Below are positions 1 through 6,561 of a DNA stretch of 7,948 bases, in pieces. The first letter of the stretch is position 1, and each line of letters starts with the position of its first letter. The position numbers and the translations under genes are program-made. The notes beneath the pieces were generated by a model that saw only the letters and a list, made by a program, of their open reading frames with translations, was not told where the DNA came from and ran no database searches. This stretch comes from Pseudomonadota bacterium (lineage in GTDB: Bacteria > Pseudomonadota > Gammaproteobacteria > Burkholderiales > Burkholderiaceae_F): NCBI GenBank assembly GCA_021823635.1, contig JAKANT010000057.1, forward strand, positions 1 through 7,948. The letters are read 5' to 3'.

Positions 1-1
1 G

Positions 2-460
2 GTCTGGGCCAAGGAATACCGCGGCGATCTCGGTATCGCGCTGTCCGACGTCTACGGACTCGACGCCTTCCTGCGCGATTTCGACATGTACTTCTGCAAG
101 CTGTTCGACGGCGCGCGGCATGACTCGGGCGACCCGATCGTCTGGGGCGAGCGTCTGATCGAGCACTACCGCAAGAACCGGGTCGATCCGCGCACGAAGA
201 CGTTGGTGTTCTCCGACGCGCTCGACTTCCCGCGCGTGGCCGAGCTGTACCGGCGCTTCAAGGACCGCGCGATCGTCGCCTTCGGCGTCGGCACCAATCT
301 GACCAACGATCTCGGCTACACGCCGCTGCAGATCGTGATCAAAATGGTCCGCTGCAACGGCCAGCCGGTGGCCAAGCTGTCGGACTCGCCGGAGAAGAAC
401 ATGTGCGAGGACGAGGCCTATCTCGCGTATCTGCGCCAAGTGTTCGATATCCGGCGCTGA
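2..460 (+). CDS. pncB: Nicotinate phosphoribosyltransferase, 3' part (5' end outside window)
   Basis: The enzyme joins nicotinate to PRPP, with ATP use, to give nicotinate mononucleotide in the cytosolic Preiss-Handler NAD salvage route. The reading frame is open from base 2, so the start lies upstream; 152 C-terminal residues are visible, roughly the last third of a ~400-residue family member. Recognisable blocks are ALSDVYGLDAFLRDF, the highly conserved RHDSGDP, KTLVFSDALDF, the FGVGTNLTND loop of the phosphoribosyl-binding region, and VAKLSDSPEKNMCED near the end. These line up with remembered E. coli PncB (LRHDSGDP, TKTLVFSDNLD, FGIGTRLTCD, AKLSDSPGK). The frame ends normally at TGA with no sign of damage. 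The next gene begins about 67 bases on behind its own possible promoter, so the two are probably separate units. The ATG at base 86 is internal. Confidence 0.95.
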   Translation, partial: VWAKEYRGDLGIALSDVYGLDAFLRDFDMYFCKLFDGARHDSGDPIVWGERLIEHYRKNRVDPRTKTLVFSDALDFPRVAELYRRFKDRAIVAFGVGTNLTNDLGYTPLQIVIKMVRCNGQPVAKLSDSPEKNMCEDEAYLAYLRQVFDIRR

Positions 461-489
461 TCTCGGCGCCATGCGGCCTGACCGGCGGC

Positions 490-495
490 TAGAAT
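490..495 (+). promoter_or_regulatory. Possible -10 element (TAGAAT) for the aminotransferase operon
   Basis: TAGAAT matches TATAAT at five of six positions and is followed by GC-rich sequence, the usual look of sigma70-type -10 elements in GC-rich betaproteobacteria. It sits between the pncB stop and the preferred aminotransferase start at 527, which would give a leader of roughly 25 bases. No good -35 hexamer is visible at 16-18 bases upstream, so the call rests on the -10 and position alone. The upstream ATG at 494 overlaps this hexamer, which argues against that ATG being used. Confidence 0.35.
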
Positions 496-526
496 GCGGC
501 GCCGTTTTTCCTTCTGCGCGCCGCCG

Positions 527-1741
527 ATGCTCGCCTTGTCCAAGCGTGCCGACAGCCTCGGCACCGAAAACGCCTTCGTCGTCCTCGCCGAAGTCAATCG
601 GCTTCAGCGCGCGGGCCGCGACATCATCTCTTTCTGCATCGGCCAGCCGGACTTTCCGACGCCGGCGCACGTGCAGGAGGCGGCGATCGAAGCGATCCGC
701 GCCGGCAAGCACGGCTATACGCCGTCGGCCGGTATCGACGAGCTGCGCGCCGCCGCGGCGGCGTCGATGTCGAAGCTGCGCGGCATCGAGATCGCCCCCG
801 ACGAGGTGGTGATCGGCGCCGGTGCGAAGCCCTTCATCGCCTACGCGATCGCGTCGGTCACCGATCACGGCGCCGGCGACGAGGTGATCTTCCCGCTGCC
901 CGGCTTCCCGATCTACGAGTCGCAGATCGTCGCCCAGGGCGCGGTGCCGGTCGCGCTGCCGCTGCGGGAAGCGCGCGGTTACGCGTTCGACCCGGACGAA
1001 CTGGCGGCGAAGATCACGCCGCGCACCAAGCTGCTGATCCTGAACTCGCCGCACAACCCGACCGGCGGTCTGCTGTCGCGTGCCGACCTGCAGGCGATCG
1101 CCGCGGTGCTCGAGCGCCACCCGCAGGTGTGGGTGTACGCGGACGAGATCTACTGCCGGCTGGTCTACGACGGCGAGTTCGCCTCGATCGCCAGCCTGCC
1201 CGGCATGCGCGAGCGCACCATCATCTCCGACGGCGCGTCGAAGACCTACGCGATGACGGGATGGCGCATCGGCTTTGCCGCCAACCGGCGCCTTGCGCCC
1301 GTGTTCACGCGCTGGATCACGAACACCGAGTCGTGTGCGAGCCAGATCAGCCAGTGGGCGGCGCTGGCGGCGCTGACCGGGCCGCAGCACGAAGCGGAAG
1401 CCATGCGTCGGCGCTTCCACGCCCGGCGCGACCTGATCGTGCGCCTGCTCAACGAAGTGCCGGGTTTTCGCTGCGCGACCCCCGGCGGCGCCTTCTACGC
1501 GTGGCCGAACGTGACCGAAGCCTGCGCGTTGATCGGCGCCGCCGATTCCGAAGAACTGCGCAAGCGGCTGCTGCACGAAGCCGGCGTGGCGGTGTTGGCC
1601 GACATCCATTTCGGTCCGCGCGTGGCCGGCGACGGCCAGCACATCCGCTTTTCGTACGCCGCTTCCGAGGCGGCGATCGAAGCGGGGGTCGAACGCATCG
1701 CCGACTTCGTCAAGCGCGCCACGCGCCCGCCGCGCAAGTGA
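527..1741 (+). CDS. PLP-dependent class I/II aminotransferase (aspartate aminotransferase fold type I)
   Basis: Cytosolic aminotransferase of 404 residues, normal for the family; it moves an amino group between an amino acid and a 2-oxoacid through PLP. Visible motifs: the N-terminal GQPDFPTPAHV substrate-arm region, a Gly-rich GAGAKPF cofactor segment, HNPTGG with the PLP-contacting Asn at residue 177, YADEIYCRL with the Asp/Tyr pair that holds the pyridine ring, and SDGASKTYAMTGWRIGF with the Schiff-base Lys at residue 239. The Arg that binds the alpha-carboxylate is expected in the C-terminal HIRFSYA block. I start at ATG 527 because MLALSKRADSLGTENAF is the typical family beginning; the ATG at 494 adds 11 unrelated residues and lies on a -10-like element. 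No clear Shine-Dalgarno precedes 527. The stop overlaps the GTG of the next gene, indicating an operon. Substrate specificity cannot be read; aspartate, alanine or another amino donor are possible. Confidence 0.9.
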   Translation: MLALSKRADSLGTENAFVVLAEVNRLQRAGRDIISFCIGQPDFPTPAHVQEAAIEAIRAGKHGYTPSAGIDELRAAAAASMSKLRGIEIAPDEVVIGAGAKPFIAYAIASVTDHGAGDEVIFPLPGFPIYESQIVAQGAVPVALPLREARGYAFDPDELAAKITPRTKLLILNSPHNPTGGLLSRADLQAIAAVLERHPQVWVYADEIYCRLVYDGEFASIASLPGMRERTIISDGASKTYAMTGWRIGFAANRRLAPVFTRWITNTESCASQISQWAALAALTGPQHEAEAMRRRFHARRDLIVRLLNEVPGFRCATPGGAFYAWPNVTEACALIGAADSEELRKRLLHEAGVAVLADIHFGPRVAGDGQHIRFSYAASEAAIEAGVERIADFVKRATRPPRK

Positions 1742-3150
1742 CGCCGGTCGCCCTCGCCGTCGGCGCGCTCGCCGCCGCATCGGCGGCGCCGGCGGCTCAG
1801 GCGGCGCAACTGGACGCCGCGCAACTGGGGCTGCATTGGGCAGTCCCGTTCGTCGGCATTCTGCTTTCGATCGCGCTGCTGCCGCTCGTTTCGCTGCGCA
1901 TTTGGCATCGCCACTACGGCAAGATCGCCGCCGGCTGGGCGCTGGCGATGCTCGTGCCGCTGGCCGTCGCGCACGGGCCGGCGGTGGCGGCCGACGTCGC
2001 GCTGCACACGCTGCTCGCCGAGTATGTGCCGTTCATCGTCTTCATCGGCACGCTTTACGTGATCGCGGGCGGCATCTACGTGCGCGGCAACCTGCACGGC
2101 GGACCTGCGCTGAACACCGGCATTTTGGCGATCGGCGCCGTGCTCGCCAGCCTGATGGGTACGACTGGCGCCGCGATGCTGCTGATCCGGCCGCTGATCC
2201 GCGCCAACGACAATCGCCACCATCGCGTGCACACCATCGTCTTTTTCATTTTCATCGTCGCCAACGCCGGCGGCTCGCTGACGCCGCTGGGCGATCCGCC
2301 GCTGTTCCTCGGCTTCCTGAAGGGCGTCGATTTCTTCTGGACGGTGACGCACATGTTCTGGCCGATGCTGTTCCTAGTCGGCGCGCTGCTGGCGATCTAT
2401 CTGGCGCTGGACCTGGTGCTTTACCGGCGCGACCTGGCGCGCGGCCTGAAACGCGATCCGACCCCGGACTCGCCGCTGCGCATCGAAGGCGGCGTCAACT
2501 TTTTGTTGCTGGCGCTGGTGGTCGGCGTTGTGCTGGCGAGCGGCCTTTGGAAATCGGGCGTGCAGATCGAAGTCTTCGGTCAGCGCCTCAGCCTGGAGGG
2601 ACTGCTGCGCGACGCGGCCTTCCTGGTGCTGGCGGCGATTTCGCTCGCGGTCACCCCGAAAGCGACGCGCAAGGCGAACCAATTCGGCTGGGCGCCGATC
2701 GCCGAGGTGGCGAAGCTCTTCTTCGGCATCTTCATCACGATGGCGCCCGTGCTCCTGATGCTGAAGGCCGGCACCGCCGGCGCCTTCGCGCCGCTGGTGC
2801 GGCTGGTCACCGACGCTCAGGGCCAGCCGGTGGACGGCGCCTATTTCTGGCTGACGGGGGCGCTGTCGTCGTTTCTGGACAATGCGCCGACCTATCTGGT
2901 GTTCTTCAATCTGGCGGGCGGCGACGCGCAGGTGCTGATGACGACGATGGCCTCGACGCTGACCGCGATTTCCGCCGGCGCCGTATTCATGGGCGCCAAC
3001 ACGTACATCGGCAACGCGCCGAACTTCATGGTCAAGGCGATCGCCGAAGAGCGCGGCATTGCGATGCCGAGTTTTTTCGGCTACATGCTGTGGTCGGGCG
3101 CGTTGCTGATCCCTTTGTTCGTGGCGATGACTTTCATATTCTTCCGATGA
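1738..3150 (+). CDS. NhaD/CitMHS-like membrane transporter (sodium:proton antiporter or organic-anion transporter)
   Basis: Inner-membrane protein of 470 residues from the ion-transporter superfamily that includes NhaD, ArsB and citrate carriers. About 11-12 hydrophobic segments are visible, starting with an Ala-rich stretch (residues 2-23) that ends in AAQAAQ and looks like a cleavable signal peptide, then WAVPFVGILLSIALLPLV. Family-type motifs are ANAGG followed by SLTPLGDPP (Asp186), SFLDNAPT (Asp381) in a helix hairpin, and IGNAPN (Asn426); polar residues in broken helices are where this superfamily binds ions. The closest named family I recall is the putative citrate transporter family CitMHS_2, often annotated as sodium:proton antiporter. 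The GTG at 1738 is chosen because it overlaps the upstream TGA (GTGA), includes the whole first hydrophobic region, and the next in-frame ATG would cut into the transmembrane core. It has no Shine-Dalgarno of its own, so translational coupling is likely. Substrate (Na+/H+ or a carboxylate) is unresolved. Confidence 0.85.
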   Translation: MTPVALAVGALAAASAAPAAQAAQLDAAQLGLHWAVPFVGILLSIALLPLVSLRIWHRHYGKIAAGWALAMLVPLAVAHGPAVAADVALHTLLAEYVPFIVFIGTLYVIAGGIYVRGNLHGGPALNTGILAIGAVLASLMGTTGAAMLLIRPLIRANDNRHHRVHTIVFFIFIVANAGGSLTPLGDPPLFLGFLKGVDFFWTVTHMFWPMLFLVGALLAIYLALDLVLYRRDLARGLKRDPTPDSPLRIEGGVNFLLLALVVGVVLASGLWKSGVQIEVFGQRLSLEGLLRDAAFLVLAAISLAVTPKATRKANQFGWAPIAEVAKLFFGIFITMAPVLLMLKAGTAGAFAPLVRLVTDAQGQPVDGAYFWLTGALSSFLDNAPTYLVFFNLAGGDAQVLMTTMASTLTAISAGAVFMGANTYIGNAPNFMVKAIAEERGIAMPSFFGYMLWSGALLIPLFVAMTFIFFR

Positions 3151-4136
3151 GCGAGACCCGACTTCGCGTCGCAGTGACGCGGCGCATCTTCCCGGAGCTG
3201 ATCGACGCCTTGCGCGCGCGCTACGACGTGCGCGACAACCAGGACGACCTGCCGCTGTCGGCGGACGAATTGGCGCGACGTCTCGGCGACGCCGACGGCG
3301 CGCTGGTCACCGGCGGCGACCGCATCGATGCGCCGCTGCTGGCGGCGTGTCCGCGGCTGAAGGTGGTCAGCAACATCGCGGTCGGTTTCAACAACATCGA
3401 TCTCACCGCCTGCACCGAGCACGGCGTTGCTGCGACCAACACCCCGGACGTGCTGAACGAGGCGACCGCCGATCACGCCTGGGCGCTGCTGCTGGCCGCC
3501 GCGCGCCGCCTCGGCGAAGCGGAACGCTGGCTGCGTGCCGGCCGCTGGAAGCGCTGGGAGTTCGAGGCGTTGATGGGGGTCGAACTGTTCGGCAAGACGC
3601 TCGGCATCGTCGGGCTCGGGCGCATCGGCCGCGCGATCGCGCGCCGTGCGGCCGGTTTTTCGATGCGCGTGCTGTATCACAATCGCACGCGGCTGGCGCC
3701 GGAGCTCGAAGGCGGCGCCGAATACCGCACGCTCGACGCATTGCTGGCCGAAGCCGATCATGTGATCGTCGTGGTGCCGTACTCGGCGGCCACCCATCAC
3801 CTGATCGGCGCGCGCGAACTGGCGCTGATGAAGCCGACCGCCGTGCTGGTCAACATCGCGCGCGGCGGTGTGGTCGACGACGCTGCGCTGATCGCCGCCT
3901 TGCGCGCGGGGCGCCTGTTCGCGGCCGGGCTGGACGTGTTCGAAAACGAGCCCGCGCTCGATCCCGGCTTTCTGGCGCTGGAAAACGCGGTGTTGTCGCC
4001 GCATATCGCGTCGAGCACGCGGGAGACGCGCGCGGCGATGGCGCAACTGGCGATTCGCAACCTCGAGGATGTGCTGGCCGGACGGCGCCCGCCGGCGCTG
4101 CTCAACCCCGAGGTGTGGGAACGGCGCCGCGCGTAA
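3147..4136 (+). CDS. D-2-hydroxyacid dehydrogenase, GRHPR/GhrB type (D-glycerate dehydrogenase / hydroxypyruvate-glyoxylate reductase)
   Basis: Soluble enzyme of 329 residues, the normal length, reducing 2-oxoacids such as hydroxypyruvate or glyoxylate to D-2-hydroxyacids. The N-terminal substrate domain contains VVSNIAVGFNNIDL and NTPDVLNEATADHAW; the Rossmann domain begins at GKTLGIVGLGRIG with the dinucleotide loop G156-L-G158-R-I-G161. The catalytic triad is present: Arg239 (NIARGG), Glu268 (FENEP) and His286 (PHIASST). At the end of the second Rossmann strand the sequence is YHNRTR (177-182) with no acidic residue, which in this family favours NADPH over NADH. The ATG overlaps the transporter stop (ATGA), so it is cotranscribed and probably translationally coupled. 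Together with the upstream aminotransferase it could reduce the 2-oxoacid made by transamination, for example serine to hydroxypyruvate to glycerate; that pathway link is inference. Confidence 0.92.
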   Translation: MSETRLRVAVTRRIFPELIDALRARYDVRDNQDDLPLSADELARRLGDADGALVTGGDRIDAPLLAACPRLKVVSNIAVGFNNIDLTACTEHGVAATNTPDVLNEATADHAWALLLAAARRLGEAERWLRAGRWKRWEFEALMGVELFGKTLGIVGLGRIGRAIARRAAGFSMRVLYHNRTRLAPELEGGAEYRTLDALLAEADHVIVVVPYSAATHHLIGARELALMKPTAVLVNIARGGVVDDAALIAALRAGRLFAAGLDVFENEPALDPGFLALENAVLSPHIASSTRETRAAMAQLAIRNLEDVLAGRRPPALLNPEVWERRRA

Positions 4137-4140
4137 GCCG

Positions 4141-4149
4141 AAAGGGAGA
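4141..4149 (+). promoter_or_regulatory. Ribosome binding site of the PHA-system gene
   Basis: AAAGGGAGAG lies four bases before ATG 4154 within the 17-base gap after the dehydrogenase stop. It is the only clear Shine-Dalgarno in this plus-strand operon, suggesting that the last gene is translated independently while the two before it rely on stop/start overlaps. Confidence 0.6.
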
Positions 4150-4153
4150 GCAC

Positions 4154-4489
4154 ATGGCCGACATCAAGGTCGTTCGCAAACACCACCTCGGCGTGGCGCA
4201 GGCGAAGAAGATCGCACAGAAAACCGCCGACGATCTGGCTCAGGAATACGACCTGAAAAGCGTCTGGGACGGCGACACGCTGCGCTTCTCGCGCAGCGGC
4301 GTGGAAGGCACGATGGCGGTGACGCCGACCGAGATCCGGCTCGAGGCCAAGCTCGGCCTGCTGCTCAGCGCGTTCAAGGGGAAGATCGAACAGCACATCG
4401 AGCACCGGCTCGACGAACTGTTGCTCGCGGCGGCGGCCGCTGCGCCAGCGGCGAAGTCCGGGGAGAAGAAAGGCGGCCGCAAGGCGTAA
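4154..4489 (+). CDS. Polyhydroxyalkanoic acid system (PHA granule region) family small protein
   Basis: Protein of 111 residues matching, from memory, the polyhydroxyalkanoic acid system family (PHA_gran_rgn, often found near PHA synthesis genes in proteobacteria). Supporting blocks are the opening IKVVRKHHLGVAQAKK, then TADDLAQEYDLKSVWDGDTLRF, the SGVEGTMAV beta-type segment, and an amphipathic KLGLLLSAFKGKIEQHIEHRLDELL helix region (described by parts: LGLLLSAF, then IEQHIEHRLDELL). The last ~20 residues are low-complexity Ala then Lys/Gly (AAAAAAPAAKSGEKKGGRKA), a basic tail common in granule-associated and DNA-binding small proteins. The family's molecular role is not established; a granule or PHA-metabolism role is assumed from its usual company. 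It is the last gene of the plus-strand run and converges on the ACBP gene. No phaC, phaA or phaB is in this window. Confidence 0.8.
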   Translation: MADIKVVRKHHLGVAQAKKIAQKTADDLAQEYDLKSVWDGDTLRFSRSGVEGTMAVTPTEIRLEAKLGLLLSAFKGKIEQHIEHRLDELLLAAAAAAPAAKSGEKKGGRKA

Positions 4490-4545
4490 CGCCCGCCGGC
4501 TGCGAAGCGTCGAGGCGGCCGGAGGCCGTCGCTCCGGCGCGGGCG
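4490..4545. terminator. GC-rich inverted repeats between convergent genes; possible terminator
   Basis: The 69-base gap between the convergent PHA-system and ACBP genes contains two nested inverted repeats. CGCCCGC at 4490-4496 is complementary to GCGGGCG at 4539-4545. Inside it, GGCGGCC at 4514-4520 pairs with GGCCGTC at 4524-4530 across a three-base loop, with one G-U pair. Position between convergent stops suits a shared terminator, but there is no T-run on either strand, so it is not a canonical intrinsic terminator. Confidence 0.3.
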
Positions 4546-4558
4546 GCTGTCCGTCGGC

Positions 4559-4816
4559 TCAGCCCTTCAGCTCTTCGACGAGCGCCACGTACTGCTTCAT
4601 CGCGTCCTCGGCCGACGTCCCCTTCAGCGCGTTCCAAGCGTCCCACTTGGCGCGGCCGACCATGTCGGAGAAGCCGGGCCGGCTGCCGGCGACATCGCCG
4701 CTGGTGGCCTGCTTGTACAGCGCGTACAACTTCAGCAGCGTGGCATTGTCGGGCCGCTCCGGAAGCGTCTTCGAGTCGGCGACGGCTCGTTCGAATTGCG
4801 TTTTCAGATCGCTCAT
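4559..4816 (-). CDS. Acyl-CoA-binding protein (ACBP family)
   Basis: Complete 85-residue ACBP, the standard length for the four-helix fold. It binds medium- and long-chain acyl-CoA thioesters in the cytosol, buffering them and delivering them to acyltransferases. Conserved positions are all present: the LYALYKQAT block with Tyr31 and Lys35, the AKWDAWNALKG block with Lys57, Trp58 and Trp61, and the SAEDAM..Y block with Tyr76. Tyr31, Lys35, Lys57 and Tyr76 correspond with a constant offset to the acyl-CoA-contacting Tyr28, Lys32, Lys54 and Tyr73 of bovine ACBP. The start is preceded by a strong GGGAGGA (complement of 4821-4827) at good spacing. It is transcribed away from the WS/DGAT gene, from which it is separated by 64 bases, so supply of acyl-CoA to that enzyme is a natural inference. 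ACBPs are common in eukaryotes and patchy in bacteria. Confidence 0.95.
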   Translation of the reverse strand: MSDLKTQFERAVADSKTLPERPDNATLLKLYALYKQATSGDVAGSRPGFSDMVGRAKWDAWNALKGTSAEDAMKQYVALVEELKG

Positions 4817-4850
4817 GTCGTCCTCCCGGTGGCGGCGCTTGCGCGAAAGC

Positions 4851-4857
4851 TATCATA
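4851..4857. promoter_or_regulatory. Possible shared -10 region of a divergent promoter
   Basis: The 64-base gap between the ACBP and WS/DGAT starts contains CTATCATAG (4850-4858), a near-perfect palindrome that reads TATCAT on the plus strand and TATGAT on the minus strand, each five of six to TATAAT. Leaders of about 18 bases (WS/DGAT) and about 28-30 bases (ACBP) would result. No convincing -35 is seen at standard spacing on either side, so this is a position-and-composition call only. Confidence 0.35.
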
Positions 4858-4868
4858 GGTTCGACCGC

Positions 4869-4878
4869 GAGGAGGAGA
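4869..4878 (+). promoter_or_regulatory. Strong ribosome binding site of the WS/DGAT gene
   Basis: GAGGAGGAGA lies immediately before ATG 4881 at proper spacing and decides this start over the in-frame extension upstream, which would run antisense through the ACBP gene. Confidence 0.75.
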
Positions 4879-4880
4879 CG

Positions 4881-6512
4881 ATGGCAGCAGCGCGCGCGCG
4901 CCGCGAGCGCATGTCGCCGGTCGACACGGCCTGGCTGCGCATGGACTCGTCCGGCAATCTGATGATGATCGTCGGCGTGATCAAGCTCGGCGCCGGCTTC
5001 GACCTCGCGCGCATGCGGCGCGTCCTCGAACACAAGTTCCTGTCGTTCCGGCGCTTCCGTTGCCGCGCCGTCGTCGAGACCGGCGGCGCCTGGTGGGAAG
5101 AAGTCGAGGTCGACCTCGACCGCCATCTGCTGTGCGTCGCGCTGCCCGGTGCCGGCGGCAAGGCGGAGCTGCAGGCGCTGGTAGCGCAGCTGGCGGCGCA
5201 GCCGCTCGATGCCGGGCGGCCGCTGTGGCAGATGCACGTGGTGCAGAACTACGAGGGCGGCACCGCGCTGATCGTTCGCATCCACCACTGTATCGCCGAC
5301 GGCATCGCGCTGGTCGGCGTGCTGCTGTCGATGACCGGTCGCAGCGCCGACGACGAAGGTTTTCCCGCCGCGCAGCGGCCCGCGGAGCATGGGCCGCCAG
5401 CGCCGTGGGACGCGTGGCTGAAGCCGCTGACGGAGGCGACGGTCAAGGCGATCGACGCCACCGGCGACCTGGCGCAGCGCGCGCTGCGCGCCTACGGCCG
5501 GGTGCTGCAGGAACCGGAACTGGCCGGCCGGGCCGCCATCGGTGCCGCCGAGGCGGCGCTGCAACTGGCCAAGGACGCGGCGGCGCTGGCGCTGATGGAC
5601 AACGACACGGTCACGAGCCTGAAGGGCAAGCCGAGCGGGACCAAGGCCGTCGCCTGGTGCGAGCCGCTCACGCTCGACGACGTGAAGGCGGTCGGCAAGG
5701 CGCTCGGCTGTTCGGTCAACGACGTGCTGCTGTCGTGCGTGGCCGGCGCGATCCGCGGCTATCTGCGCGCGCGTGGCGAAGACATCGACGGTGCCGAACT
5801 GCGCGCGATGGTGCCGGTGAATCTACGCGGGGCAGGCAGTGCGCAGACGCTGGGCAACAAGTTCGGGCTGGTGCCGGTGCTGCTGCCGATCGGCATCGAG
5901 CATCCGGTCGTGCGCACACTGGAGATAAGGCGGCGCATGGCCGAGTTGAAGGGCGGCTACACGCCGCTGCTGGCGATGGCCATCCTCGGCTTCGTCGGTC
6001 TGGTCCCGCGCGCGTTGCAAAGGCAGGTGCTCGATCTGTTCGCGCGCAAGACGAGCGCCGTGATGACGAACGTGCCGGGGCCGACCGACTTGTTGTATCT
6101 GGCGGGCGCGCCGATCCAGCAGCTCATGTTCTGGGTGCCGCAGGCCGGCGACGTCGCGGTCGGCGTTTCGATCCTTTCCTACCACGGAGGCGTGCAGTTC
6201 GGGCTGGTGACCGACCGCGCAGTGTGCGGCGACCCGCAGCAGATCATCGACCGCTTCGCGCCCGAATTCGAAAACCTGGTTTACGCGCTGCTTCTCGCGC
6301 CGTGGGACGACGCGCTCGACCCCAGCTTCTCCCGGGCGTCGCTCGCGGCCACCGAGACCGCCGCCGGCGTGGCCGCCAATCTTCAGCGGGCGAACGCGCG
6401 GGGCGATGGCGCTGCGGCGGACCGGCACGAGGCGCCGCCACGGCCGCGCCGTCGCAAGGCGTCGACGAAAGCGGCGCGCACCATATCTGCCGCGACGCCG
6501 CAGACACCGTAG
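4881..6512 (+). CDS. Wax ester synthase / diacylglycerol acyltransferase (WS/DGAT family O-acyltransferase)
   Basis: Protein of 543 residues that transfers an acyl group from acyl-CoA to a fatty alcohol or diacylglycerol, making wax ester or triacylglycerol at the membrane or lipid-droplet surface. The N-terminal acyltransferase domain has MSPVDTAWLRMD near the start, PLW (114-116), and the catalytic HHxxxDG motif as HHCIADG (135-141), with His136 the expected base. The C-terminal half has the family blocks NDVLL (280-284), MVPVNLR (310-316), NKFG (326-329) and TNVPGP (396-401). The core ends near residue 475; the remaining ~68 residues are low-complexity Ala/Arg/Pro, including RPRRRK and STKAAR, and are not part of the usual ~450-480-residue enzymes. 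The ATG at 4881 follows a strong GAGGAGGAGA and precedes the conserved N-terminus. Divergent from ACBP, its likely acyl-CoA supplier. Preference for alcohol versus diacylglycerol acceptor cannot be read. All key residues are intact. Confidence 0.93.
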   Translation: MAAARARRERMSPVDTAWLRMDSSGNLMMIVGVIKLGAGFDLARMRRVLEHKFLSFRRFRCRAVVETGGAWWEEVEVDLDRHLLCVALPGAGGKAELQALVAQLAAQPLDAGRPLWQMHVVQNYEGGTALIVRIHHCIADGIALVGVLLSMTGRSADDEGFPAAQRPAEHGPPAPWDAWLKPLTEATVKAIDATGDLAQRALRAYGRVLQEPELAGRAAIGAAEAALQLAKDAAALALMDNDTVTSLKGKPSGTKAVAWCEPLTLDDVKAVGKALGCSVNDVLLSCVAGAIRGYLRARGEDIDGAELRAMVPVNLRGAGSAQTLGNKFGLVPVLLPIGIEHPVVRTLEIRRRMAELKGGYTPLLAMAILGFVGLVPRALQRQVLDLFARKTSAVMTNVPGPTDLLYLAGAPIQQLMFWVPQAGDVAVGVSILSYHGGVQFGLVTDRAVCGDPQQIIDRFAPEFENLVYALLLAPWDDALDPSFSRASLAATETAAGVAANLQRANARGDGAAADRHEAPPRPRRRKASTKAARTISAATPQTP

Positions 6513-6531
6513 CGGTCTGCTCTGCCGGGTT

Positions 6532-6561
6532 CGAAAAGCGCGGCGTCGCGCCCCCTTTTCG
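6532..6561 (+). terminator. Possible intrinsic terminator after WS/DGAT
   Basis: CGAAAAG at 6532-6538 is complementary to CTTTTCG at 6555-6561, enclosing a second stem GCGCG (6538-6542) / CGCGC (6547-6551) with loop GCGT. The GC stem is followed, after four C, by TTTT. An A-tract before and a T-tract after a GC stem is the layout of an intrinsic terminator, although the T-run is short and interrupted by C. It lies 20 bases past the WS/DGAT stop. Confidence 0.4.

Noticed and set aside
1495..2352. 285-codon minus-strand open frame across the aminotransferase end and the transporter
   Set aside because: Arg/Asp/Gln/His-rich composition with no motif, lying opposite two well-supported genes; explained by GC-rich third-position bias.
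1836..3146. Long in-frame upstream extension of the dehydrogenase (a possible fusion)
   Set aside because: The extension is an out-of-frame reading of the transporter and is Arg/Ala-rich without motifs; ATG 3147 in an ATGA overlap begins exactly at the family N-terminus.
3081..4046. 321-codon minus-strand open frame opposite the dehydrogenase
   Set aside because: No recognisable domain and biased composition; the plus-strand frame has the full catalytic triad and dinucleotide-binding loop.
4647..4880. N-terminal extension of the WS/DGAT to an upstream ATG
   Set aside because: It would run antisense through the ACBP gene; ATG 4881 has a strong ribosome binding site and precedes the conserved MSPVDTAWLRMD block.
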